A stretch of 64,000 nucleotides of DNA from Pseudomonas cerasi. Its GTDB lineage: Bacteria > Pseudomonadota > Gammaproteobacteria > Pseudomonadales > Pseudomonadaceae. The DNA is taken from NCBI RefSeq assembly GCF_900074915.1, contig NZ_LT222319.1, positions 5,201,501 to 5,265,500 on the forward strand, in the 5' to 3' direction. Position numbers and translations under genes: made by a program. Each line of letters begins with the position of its first letter. Position 1 is the first letter of the stretch. Positions 45,020 to 53,317 of this stretch are shown here, in pieces. The notes under the pieces are model-generated. The model was given only the letters and a program-made list of their open reading frames with translations. It had not been told where the DNA came from and did not search any database.

Positions 45020-46760
45020 AAGCCTCGACGCCCTCTTTTACCACCAGGATGTCTTCCATGATCAGGTACTCGAGGTCCGAGCCGAAGAACATGTTCAGCG
45101 CATCGGTCGGCGAGCAGATCATCGGTTCGCCACGGCGGTTCAGCGAGGTGTTCAGGGACACGCCATTGCCGGTCAGGTTTTCCAGCGCTTTCATCATGTC
45201 GTAATAGCGCGGGTTGTATTCGCGCTTGAGCACCTGGGCTCGGGAGGTGCCGTCTTCATGGACGACTTCCGGAACGCGGGTTTTCCACTCTTCGGCCACT
45301 TCGAAGGTGAAGGTCATGAACGGTGCCGGGTGATCGATCTTGATCATCTGCGGGGCGACGGTGTCGAGCATCGACGGGCAGAAAGGCCTCCAGCGCTCAC
45401 GGAACTTGATCTGATGGTTGATGCGGTCGGCCACGCCGGTGACGCTCGGGCAACCGATGATGGAACGACCGCCCAGTGCGCGCGGACCGAACTCCATGCG
45501 CCCCTGGAACCAGGCAACCGGGTTGCCCTTGACCATGATCTCGGCAATCCGCTCCGGCGTGTTGTCGATCTGGCGCCAGACCGGCTTGCTCGGGTGACGG
45601 GCACAGGCCGCGATTACATCTTCGTTGCTGTACGCAGGGCCGAGGTAGACGTGTTCCATCTTCTCGACCGGCACACCGCGGGCGTGCGATACGTAAGCCG
45701 CCGCGCCCACCGCCGTACCGGCATCGCCGGACGCAGGCTGCACGAACAGCTCTTTGACTTCAGGGCGGGCGATGATGCGCTGGTTCAATTTGACGTTCAG
45801 CGCACAGCCACCGGCGAAGGCGATCTTGCCGGTTTCCTTGAGGATGTCACCCAGGTAGTGATCCATCATCTGCAGCGCGAGCTTTTCGAACAGCGCCTGC
45901 ATGCTCGCGGCGTAGTGAATGTAAGGTTCGTCGGCCACGTCACCCACGCGTTTCGGGCCGAGCCATTCGATCAGCTTCGGCGAAAAGTAGAAGCCCTTGC
46001 CGTTCTCTTTGTAGCGACGCAGGCCGATGACGTTGGCCAGCTCGGTATTGATGACCAGCTCGCCATTCTCGAAGGTCGCCAGACGCGAAAAATCATACTT
46101 GCTGGCATCGCCGTACGGTGCCATGCCCATGACCTTGAATTCGCCGTCGAGCATCTCGAAACCGAGGAACTCGGTAATCGCGCCGTACAGGCCGCCCAGC
46201 GAGTCCGGATCGAAGAATTCCTTGATCTTGTGGATCTTGCCGTTTTCACCGTAGCCGAAGAAGGTCGTGGCGTACTCGCCCTTGCCGTCGATGCCCATGA
46301 TCGCGGTTTTCTCGGTGAAACCGGAACAATGGTAGGCACTGGAAGCATGGGCCAGATGGTGCTCGACCGGCTCGATCTTGATCTTTTTCGGATCGAAGCC
46401 CAGTTGCTCGAGGCACCAGACAATCTTGTTGCGATAGCGCTTGTAACGGCGATTACCCATCAGCAGCGCATCGAGGGCGCGATCCGGCGCGTACCAGTAA
46501 CGCTTGGCGTAGTGCCAGCGGGCCTTGCCGAACAGGCTGATCGGGGCGAACGGAATCGCGACCACGTCGACATCCGAAGGCTTGATGCCTGCCTGTTCCA
46601 GACAGAACTTCGCCGACTCGTAGGGCATGCGGTTCTTTGCGTGCTTGTCACGAACGAAGCGCTCTTCTTCGGCCGCTGCTATCAGCTTGCCGTCGATGTA
46701 AAGCGCTGCGGAAGGATCATGGCTAAGGGCGCCGGACAGGCCAAGGATCGTCAATGCCAC
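45003..46760 (-). CDS. wapO: LPS core carbamoyltransferase
   Basis: A 585-residue NodU/CmcH family carbamoyltransferase with an N-terminal ASKHA-like domain (L-G-L-S-G-A-L-S-H-D; H-H-L-A-H-A) and a C-terminal YrdC-type half (G-R-M-E-F-G-P-R-A-L-G). In P. aeruginosa the 7-O-carbamoyl group on the second heptose is made by PA5005 (WapO). It is the first gene of the run wapO-wapH-mig-14-dnpA-ssg-GT2-waaL. A perfect TATAAT on the minus strand (46854-46859) lies about 95 bp upstream. Confidence 0.88.
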   Translation of the reverse strand: MALTILGLSGALSHDPSAALYIDGKLIAAAEEERFVRDKHAKNRMPYESAKFCLEQAGIKPSDVDVVAIPFAPISLFGKARWHYAKRYWYAPDRALDALLMGNRRYKRYRNKIVWCLEQLGFDPKKIKIEPVEHHLAHASSAYHCSGFTEKTAIMGIDGKGEYATTFFGYGENGKIHKIKEFFDPDSLGGLYGAITEFLGFEMLDGEFKVMGMAPYGDASKYDFSRLATFENGELVINTELANVIGLRRYKENGKGFYFSPKLIEWLGPKRVGDVADEPYIHYAASMQALFEKLALQMMDHYLGDILKETGKIAFAGGCALNVKLNQRIIARPEVKELFVQPASGDAGTAVGAAAYVSHARGVPVEKMEHVYLGPAYSNEDVIAACARHPSKPVWRQIDNTPERIAEIMVKGNPVAWFQGRMEFGPRALGGRSIIGCPSVTGVADRINHQIKFRERWRPFCPSMLDTVAPQMIKIDHPAPFMTFTFEVAEEWKTRVPEVVHEDGTSRAQVLKREYNPRYYDMMKALENLTGNGVSLNTSLNRRGEPMICSPTDALNMFFGSDLEYLIMEDILVVKEGVEAYDTLG

Positions 46761-47061
46761 TAGTGTCTAGCCTCTTTAGTCTGCATGCAGGCGCAGGGCG
46801 CCCGAGAAAAGGTGTGCCCCCGCACAGCGGGCTGAGGGCAGCTAAAGGGCGGGATTATAGCGTAATGACCAACGATTGGCTCGACGCGCTGAAATGTCAC
46901 TGAGGGCGGCCCGCCAGACGGTGTACGAAACGTCTCTTTCGCCACGCTGCATATTTATCTACGGCGTTGCTGCCCGTTGCATCTGATTAATTGAGGCCTT
47001 TAGTCGCAGCCCCCGAGGCCGCCGATCAAACCTCAGCGCCTTGCGCAATGGAAAGCCTGTC
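46761..47061. other. Gene-free divergent region between wapO and the toxin gene
   Basis: About 300 bp separates the divergent genes. The minus-strand TATAAT at 46854-46859 could be the wapO operon -10 box, with only a weak -35 partner. Toward the toxin I find no hrp box (GGAACC...CCAC) and no clear sigma-70 pair. No repeat element is present. Confidence 0.55.
46854..46859 (-). promoter_or_regulatory. Possible -10 box of the wapO-waaL operon
   Basis: Perfect TATAAT read on the minus strand, about 95 bp before the wapO ATG. The hexamer 17 bp upstream (GAGCCA) is a poor -35, so an activator may be needed, or the call is wrong. Confidence 0.4.
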
Positions 47062-50000
47062 ATGACACAAACACCACCCTCTCTGGATTTCAACCTTTCA
47101 ACGCCGAGCCCTGTACCGACGACGCCCGGCGATCCCCGGCCTGAAGCGTCCGCAGCGCTGAAAAGGCTCGACGAACTGCGCACCCTTCTGGCCAGGGAAC
47201 TGGACGCGCTGCCCAGGGCCGACGAGGCCTTGCTGAGCGCCCTCGACAACGATGACGTGTCCGAACGCGAACCGGAGATCGTCAGCCTGTTGCAGCAGAT
47301 CGACGACTACTGGACGGCCCCGGGCGAAACCGGTGAAAGCCGCCGTGATCGCCTCTTGCCAGCCCTGCAAAGGGCTGTGCATGACGAAGTCCACGTCAGG
47401 ATTCACGAGCGCGATTTCGACAGTGGCTACCTGGCCTGCCTGCCCGAGGCGCCCGAGCAGGCGCAAGGCCCGGCGCTCGCCTGTTCGACCGTGTGGGTAC
47501 AGTTGCACGATGACGAACAGATTGAAATGGCCGGCGTGCTGGTGATTTCCCAAGGTCAGGGGCGCACACTATTGATGCTGCCAGGGCTTGGTATCACCGC
47601 TTTTGCCACGCCGCCCATGATGGCCGAAACCCTTGCGCAGTGGCTCAACACGCCAACACTGCGCGATGCGCTGTTCAGCAACGCGGAACGACAGCATCAG
47701 GACTGGCTGGCCGAGATAGCTCAGGACGCCGACCTGTACCTGGAACCGTTCACGGCTGCCGATGTGCAATTGCAGCCCGTTACCACGGCACCGTTCCTTC
47801 ACGCGTTCGACAGGCTGCTGAACAAACAGCGCAACGACATCCGTTATGCCTGCGAACAGCACGGCACGGCGGATCGGCTCACGCGTCAGTCGCAAATCCA
47901 GCAGGCCATCGACATGCCAGGCCTGCTAGGCCCCTCCGCCATGCTCGAGCTGCGGGAACTGACCAACAGACAACGTCAGTACCAGCGCAACTTGCCCGAA
48001 TGGATGAAGATCGCCAGCGAGGCTGACCTGCAGACCTATGCCCGGCACCTGCAACGCTACGACGCGGCGCATGCCGCAATGCTGAGTGTGCTGGGCAGCG
48101 CAGCGTCGCCGGAGCGGTTTGCCGAAATGCAGTTGCGCGCACGCCTGGCCAATGACCTGGGCCATGATCTGGACCCTCGGGCCTTGATCATCGACACCCG
48201 TCGCATGCTGCCAGCGACGAGCGAGACCTACCACGTGACGCTGCCACTGACCGAACTGGCGCTCTATGGCCTGCATCCGGGCGACGAGACAGCAGGCTCG
48301 GACTTCCTCGACCAGACGGTTATTACCCTCGATGGCCAGCCGCTGGACGCTGCGTGCTCGACATTGAGCCCGACCTACCTTGCCGGGGTGATTGATGAAC
48401 TCGACCTGCGCGCGGTGTTTGGCAATTTCCAGCGCGAGGCCTGTCAGCAGGAACACAACCAACGGATGCTGCGCGCACTGGCGCGGGTCCGAATGACCAC
48501 GCTCGGCTGGGCGGCGAAGATGCAGGGGCATATCCAGCCCGATGATTTTGCCATTGTTGCAGCGCTGACCAGCACGGCGGCGAGTGCGCCTGATTCCACG
48601 GTGCGCGTGCAGCAGATCAAACTGAACGACCGTAACGTGATGGCCAGATTACTGGTGTTCCGCAAGCAGGATGCCCAAGGCCAGACGCAACGGCTGATCA
48701 TGTTCGCCAGCGAGGCACCCGGGCAGCAGTATTTCAAGGCCTTCGACACCGACACCCAGCTATTGCATGAGGTGGTCGGCTGGACCGCATCGCCCGCAAT
48801 GATGGCTTGGCTGCTTGATCAGGTAGCGGTCGCAGCGCGTCCGGAACTGGCCGCGCAACTGACGGCCCTCAGCGAAAAACCCCAGCCCGCAAAGGACTTT
48901 CTGCAATTCATCGATCACCCCTACTGCGAGACGGCACTGCGCAGTTTTACCGACGAGCAGACCCGCGTATTGCTCTCAGAGCAGGCCCGCCATACCCCGG
49001 ACTGGTACCTGCGCGCCAGCCGTGCCCAGCGCCGGGAATTACTGGCCCTTGAACACGCCATCGATGGCGCGCTCGGCAACTATCAGGCCCAGCCGCACAC
49101 CAGGGTTCAGTCGTTCCAGGATTACGTACACCAGCGTGCCAGCCAGCAGATCGGCACACTGCTGGGGGTCCCTGCAGGTACGGTAGACCCTGACCTGATC
49201 GTGATCAGCAGCGAGCGCGAAACGCTGACCTACACCGACATGCTGCTCAACGGCTACAACGACAGCATCGACCCCTTGCGCACGTCGGCAGCCACCGACG
49301 CCACGTTCAGCGGCCCGCCGGGTATCGACCTGAGCGCACTGTCACCTGCGGAGGTCGCAGGCTCGGTGCGTGGCCAGTGGCTGGCCGACGAGTACATTGC
49401 GCTGATCAGAAACACCCTGCTGAACAGCGAAAACGATGGCTACGCCTACCGCCGCCAATGCAGCGTGATGATCACCCAACTGCAGATGAAGGCCGCTGCA
49501 CTGCGCAGCCTTCTGAAAGGTCATATCGAGCCCACGCAGTATGTCTGGCTCAAGCAATCACTGGATAACGCGCACCTGAGCGACTCGGCTTCACGCGAGC
49601 GATACCCGCTCTATCCCCTGCAAATACATGTGGATAAACCGCTGATCGCCTCGGGCCTGACCGATGTCGATCAACTGGTTATCCCCGGCCCGCTGCTGAC
49701 CCACATCGAAACCGTTCAGGGCTGCCTGGTCATTTTGCCAACGCAGATCCGACACGCCGCGCTGCTTTATACGCCGCAGGCACCTGACGGTATCGAATTC
49801 CGCCTGTTCAGCGACTTCGTGAGCTCGCTGGATAGCGAAGGGATGATCGATTACTACAAGGATCGCTGCCGCATCAAGGCACGCCGGACCCTGTCGTTCT
49901 TCCTGCGGGACATGCAGAAGGGCAACGCCAACAAGCCTCCGGTCATCCCCAAGGCATTTATCTCAGACGTTGCCGATACCTGTTTCAACCGGCCGCTGGA

Positions 50001-53000
50001 GCGCAGGTTGCGTGATGTGGAAGAAACCACCACGGGTCGCAACGACATGCTGGCGAAGCTGATCTGGGTCAGTGTCGAAATCATTGCCACGGCCCTGACC
50101 CTGCCCTTTCCGCCGGCAAGCTTTGCGGTGGGCAGCCTGATTTCATTGCATGACAGCGGGCAGGCACTGGTTGCGCTGAGCGCGGGCGACCGGGAGCGCG
50201 CCACGAGCTACATGCTGTCGGCACTGCTCAACGGCCTCGGTGCAGGCAGCGATTTGCTGGTGGGCCTGAAAGGACTTGGCGGTGTGTTGCATCAACTTGA
50301 GAGCGGTCAGCATTCGACCCCGGTGCTGCGTTCGTTCCAGCGCCAGCCTTCTCTGCCGCGTTACGAGGATCTGTACCCGGTAGAGCTGCAAGAGCAGGTA
50401 TTGCTGCTCGGCACGCCCAACGTCCACGGGCATGCTGCGGTTTTCCAAGCGTCCCCTGTCGCCTCGGCACCCCCGCGGGCAACCGGTCAGTTCGCTGCAC
50501 GCGAACTCGGTGGCGCCTGGCAGCCACTTCTCCCCCTGCCCCCAGCAGCGCAGCGCGCACCATCCGGTTTGCGCCTCGACCTGGCCGTCGACATTTCGCT
50601 GGATAACGTGCCACGTATCGCCGATGGTCACGCAAAGGGCGTGCATGCGATCAATGGAAAACACTATATCCAGCTGTCAGACCGGGCCTTTGAGGTTCAA
50701 TACGACGCACACGGGCGGTACTGGCAGATCATCGACCCGGCCAATCCGTTCGCCTTCTTCGGCAAACAGCCGGTTCGCCTGAATGACCAGGGCCTGTGGC
50801 AAGTCGTCCAACGGCAGCGCCTGGGCGGCGGCGGGCTGGACGGTCCGGGCACTTATCGCCCGCTGCCTGAGGACGCCAGCGCAAGCTCAAGCTCGCTGAA
50901 TATCCTGAGCGACTATCAGATGCCTGGCGGCATGCGCGCGCATCTGGATGTCGTCATCAGCAAGGAAGCCTTCGATCCGACCGGAGCAGGCCTGGAAGTC
51001 TATTTCGAAACGTATTTCACCGAGGTGCGCCAGACCTTCGCGGCACGCCGGGAAAAGCTCTATCAGGACGCCCAGGCCTTTTTTGCCCGATTCACGCCTC
51101 CACCCAGGCCGCCCCTGCCCACCTATGAACTGCCCGGCAGTGTCGACACACTCATCAAGCACATCTTCAGTCACACTAACGGGCTGGTGTTCAGCGAAGC
51201 CCCGAAGTCGGTGGCCAGCAAGCGTCTGCTCCTGCTCAACATGCCCTTGCTCGCAGAGCAGCGTGTCGAGGTGCTGTACATCGAGCACCTGCTGATCGAC
51301 AAACACCTTCGCAAGCTGGCCAGGTATCGCCAACTGGGTAAAAAGAGTCGCTCCGGCTCTCATGAACTCAAGTATTACCTGCAAGAGACCAATCGCGGCG
51401 CCCTGAATAACGCGAGCAGCGAATTCGATTACTACCACCTGATCAAGGCAGCCCACCGTTACGGGATCGAGGTGCGCCCGTTCAGTTCGTCGATCAGCTA
51501 TCCGTTTCTCGGCCATACGGTGCTGAGCGCTGCCGATGACCCGGCAGCCGCCATGAAAATGAGCAATTTCTTCGGCCACAAGGTTATCAGCCACGACATC
51601 GAGCCGGCCTCTGCCAGACGCTGGGTAGCACTGCTCGACCAGAAGCTTGCCACGACCCACGATCAAGTGCCCGGCATCGCTGAAATGCAAGGGGCCGTCA
51701 GCGTGCATGTCCAGGACATACCCGCCGGACGACCGACACGCATCAGGCAAAGCGCGGACCTGCTGCATGAAAACACGCCGACTCACTATGACTTCAGCAT
51801 AGCGTTTGCCGACCCGACGCTGCCCGCCCAACCGCTACCGCCTGCCACTGCGCTGGATGACGTGCTGATCCGCGAGCTGGGCGACCCGGCCGCGATTGCC
51901 GGGGGTGAGCGCTGGACGGGTGATTACGGGTTTGTTCTGGACGAAAACGATACCTGGCTACGCGTGGAGCCCGATGACTGGAGCGTTGACAGGCCGATGA
52001 CCGCCATCCAGCAATCGCTGACCGATGCCACCTACGAAATGCCGATGGAGACCAGAACAACGCTGCATAGCCTGGCGAACTTCGAAAAGAAGGGCCTTGA
52101 TATGGAGTATTTTTTTGAAGACATCGAACTCGACACTGTGCGCAATACATTCGACCTGCGGCGCACGACGCTACGACAGGACGCCGCCCGGATCAGCGCG
52201 GCTCAACTGCCGCCTCGCCCGACGTTACCGTCGATCGAAGCGCAGACAAGCACTGCCGGACTGCTTGAAATCCTGTATCGCCATACCGAAGGCCTGGTTA
52301 TTGGCGAGTCACACTCTTCGCTCGCCAGCAAAAAGCTGATCATCGACAACCTGCCGCTGCTGTCGCAGCAGAACGTCAAAACGCTGTACATGGAGCACCT
52401 GCTGAGCGATCTGCATCAGGCGGATCTGGATCATTTCCTTGAAACGGGGCAGATGAGTAAAACCTTGCTGCATGACCTGAAAACCCTGGACCGCGGGTAT
52501 CACACCGATCCGGCCGGGATCTACACCTTCGAACGGCTGATCATCAGGGCACGGCAGCAAGGTCTGGAGATTCGCGCCATCGATTGCGCAAGCAGTTACC
52601 ACCTCAAAGGCATCGCCGATCAAGAGTCCATTACCCGCCAGCAAATGATGAATTACTTTGCCTCGCGCACGATCCGCAGGCATCAGGACGTGATGGGCTC
52701 GCATAAATGGATCGCGCTGGTGGGCAACAGCCACTCCAATACCTATCAGGGCGTCGTGCCTGGCATTGCCGAACTGGAAGGCGGTATCGGCCTGCGGGTC
52801 GTCGATGTGGCTCCGGGGCATTCGAGGGGAATAACGCTGGATCCGGGGGAGCTCGTCTCGGGTGGCATAGCGGATGAAAAGGTCTACATCAAAGCTGATT
52901 ATCGGGTGGAGATGGAGGTACTGCGCTCAAAGCCGGTCAGGCTGCCAAGCATCGAGAAACGCCTTTCCAGGCCTGGAATGTTTCTGATACAGGAGGGTGA

Positions 53001-53190
53001 AGGTAATTTGCAAACCATCGTCCATCGCGCACGCGACACCTGGATTCACCATACACCGGTGCTGCGCAATGCCGAAGGCAAACTGTACATCGAACGTCTG
53101 CGCTGGCCGCGCATCCACCTCAAACCCTTCGACGACATCGATGCACTGGTGGCAGCACTCGAAGCAATGAACCTCACACGCATCACCTGA
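47062..53190 (+). CDS. Dermonecrotic-toxin-like giant protein with twin EreA/ChaN-like domains
   Basis: A 2,042-residue protein with no signal peptide. Residues 1-40 are Ser/Thr/Pro-rich. The N-terminal half resembles the DUF6543 module of pseudomonad dermonecrotic-type toxins (N-L-P-E-W-M-K-I-A-S near residue 312). Hydrophobic stretches at about 999-1025 and 1050-1075 could insert into membranes. A beta-rich module (about 1186-1250, H-Y-I-Q-L then W-Q-I-I-D-P) follows. Then comes a duplicated module (about 1300-1570 and 1680-1910). Copy 2 has G-E-S-H (E1749, H1751), M-E-H-L (E1778, H1779) and G-N-S-H (H1891), the pattern of EreA/ChaN-like (Tiki superfamily) enzymes, a fold shared with the C2 domain of Pasteurella multocida toxin. 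Copy 1 has lost both outer His residues. The start at 47062 follows GGAAAG. Delivery route, target and immunity are unknown. Confidence 0.72.
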   Translation: MTQTPPSLDFNLSTPSPVPTTPGDPRPEASAALKRLDELRTLLARELDALPRADEALLSALDNDDVSEREPEIVSLLQQIDDYWTAPGETGESRRDRLLPALQRAVHDEVHVRIHERDFDSGYLACLPEAPEQAQGPALACSTVWVQLHDDEQIEMAGVLVISQGQGRTLLMLPGLGITAFATPPMMAETLAQWLNTPTLRDALFSNAERQHQDWLAEIAQDADLYLEPFTAADVQLQPVTTAPFLHAFDRLLNKQRNDIRYACEQHGTADRLTRQSQIQQAIDMPGLLGPSAMLELRELTNRQRQYQRNLPEWMKIASEADLQTYARHLQRYDAAHAAMLSVLGSAASPERFAEMQLRARLANDLGHDLDPRALIIDTRRMLPATSETYHVTLPLTELALYGLHPGDETAGSDFLDQTVITLDGQPLDAACSTLSPTYLAGVIDELDLRAVFGNFQREACQQEHNQRMLRALARVRMTTLGWAAKMQGHIQPDDFAIVAALTSTAASAPDSTVRVQQIKLNDRNVMARLLVFRKQDAQGQTQRLIMFASEAPGQQYFKAFDTDTQLLHEVVGWTASPAMMAWLLDQVAVAARPELAAQLTALSEKPQPAKDFLQFIDHPYCETALRSFTDEQTRVLLSEQARHTPDWYLRASRAQRRELLALEHAIDGALGNYQAQPHTRVQSFQDYVHQRASQQIGTLLGVPAGTVDPDLIVISSERETLTYTDMLLNGYNDSIDPLRTSAATDATFSGPPGIDLSALSPAEVAGSVRGQWLADEYIALIRNTLLNSENDGYAYRRQCSVMITQLQMKAAALRSLLKGHIEPTQYVWLKQSLDNAHLSDSASRERYPLYPLQIHVDKPLIASGLTDVDQLVIPGPLLTHIETVQGCLVILPTQIRHAALLYTPQAPDGIEFRLFSDFVSSLDSEGMIDYYKDRCRIKARRTLSFFLRDMQKGNANKPPVIPKAFISDVADTCFNRPLERRLRDVEETTTGRNDMLAKLIWVSVEIIATALTLPFPPASFAVGSLISLHDSGQALVALSAGDRERATSYMLSALLNGLGAGSDLLVGLKGLGGVLHQLESGQHSTPVLRSFQRQPSLPRYEDLYPVELQEQVLLLGTPNVHGHAAVFQASPVASAPPRATGQFAARELGGAWQPLLPLPPAAQRAPSGLRLDLAVDISLDNVPRIADGHAKGVHAINGKHYIQLSDRAFEVQYDAHGRYWQIIDPANPFAFFGKQPVRLNDQGLWQVVQRQRLGGGGLDGPGTYRPLPEDASASSSSLNILSDYQMPGGMRAHLDVVISKEAFDPTGAGLEVYFETYFTEVRQTFAARREKLYQDAQAFFARFTPPPRPPLPTYELPGSVDTLIKHIFSHTNGLVFSEAPKSVASKRLLLLNMPLLAEQRVEVLYIEHLLIDKHLRKLARYRQLGKKSRSGSHELKYYLQETNRGALNNASSEFDYYHLIKAAHRYGIEVRPFSSSISYPFLGHTVLSAADDPAAAMKMSNFFGHKVISHDIEPASARRWVALLDQKLATTHDQVPGIAEMQGAVSVHVQDIPAGRPTRIRQSADLLHENTPTHYDFSIAFADPTLPAQPLPPATALDDVLIRELGDPAAIAGGERWTGDYGFVLDENDTWLRVEPDDWSVDRPMTAIQQSLTDATYEMPMETRTTLHSLANFEKKGLDMEYFFEDIELDTVRNTFDLRRTTLRQDAARISAAQLPPRPTLPSIEAQTSTAGLLEILYRHTEGLVIGESHSSLASKKLIIDNLPLLSQQNVKTLYMEHLLSDLHQADLDHFLETGQMSKTLLHDLKTLDRGYHTDPAGIYTFERLIIRARQQGLEIRAIDCASSYHLKGIADQESITRQQMMNYFASRTIRRHQDVMGSHKWIALVGNSHSNTYQGVVPGIAELEGGIGLRVVDVAPGHSRGITLDPGELVSGGIADEKVYIKADYRVEMEVLRSKPVRLPSIEKRLSRPGMFLIQEGEGNLQTIVHRARDTWIHHTPVLRNAEGKLYIERLRWPRIHLKPFDDIDALVAALEAMNLTRIT

Positions 53191-53194
53191 GGAT

Positions 53195-53305
53195 GCCGAT
53201 GCTCCGCGTCACACAGAGGACGCGGAGCGTCCGGAACTGCATGCCAACGCGGAGCATTGGCACGATAATCTGCACCTACCGGTGAGCGCTCTGCGCTGGC
53301 ACGAG
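53195..53305. repeat. Stacked-hairpin intergenic repeat, copy E (diverged)
   Basis: GCTCCGCGTC (53201-53210) pairs with GACGCGGAGC (53219-53228); TGCCAA-cgcggagca-TTGGCA follows, then GAGCGCTCTGCGCTGGCACGAG. It lies between the converging ends of the toxin gene and the double-kinase gene, in line with copies A, B and D. Confidence 0.7.
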
Positions 53306-53317
53306 AGTCAGCTGGGC

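Noticed and set aside
45258..46763. A 501-codon open frame antisense to wapO
   Set aside because: Fully covered by the carbamoyltransferase gene; no ribosome site or family match.
46761..47061. An hrp box for type III secretion control before the toxin-like gene
   Set aside because: GAAACG and CCAC occur, but with 9 instead of 15-16 bp between them and no true GGAACC.
47062..53190. Recent foreign origin of the toxin-like gene judged by base composition
   Set aside because: By eye its GC content and codon use look like the neighbours; insertion is argued from gene order only.
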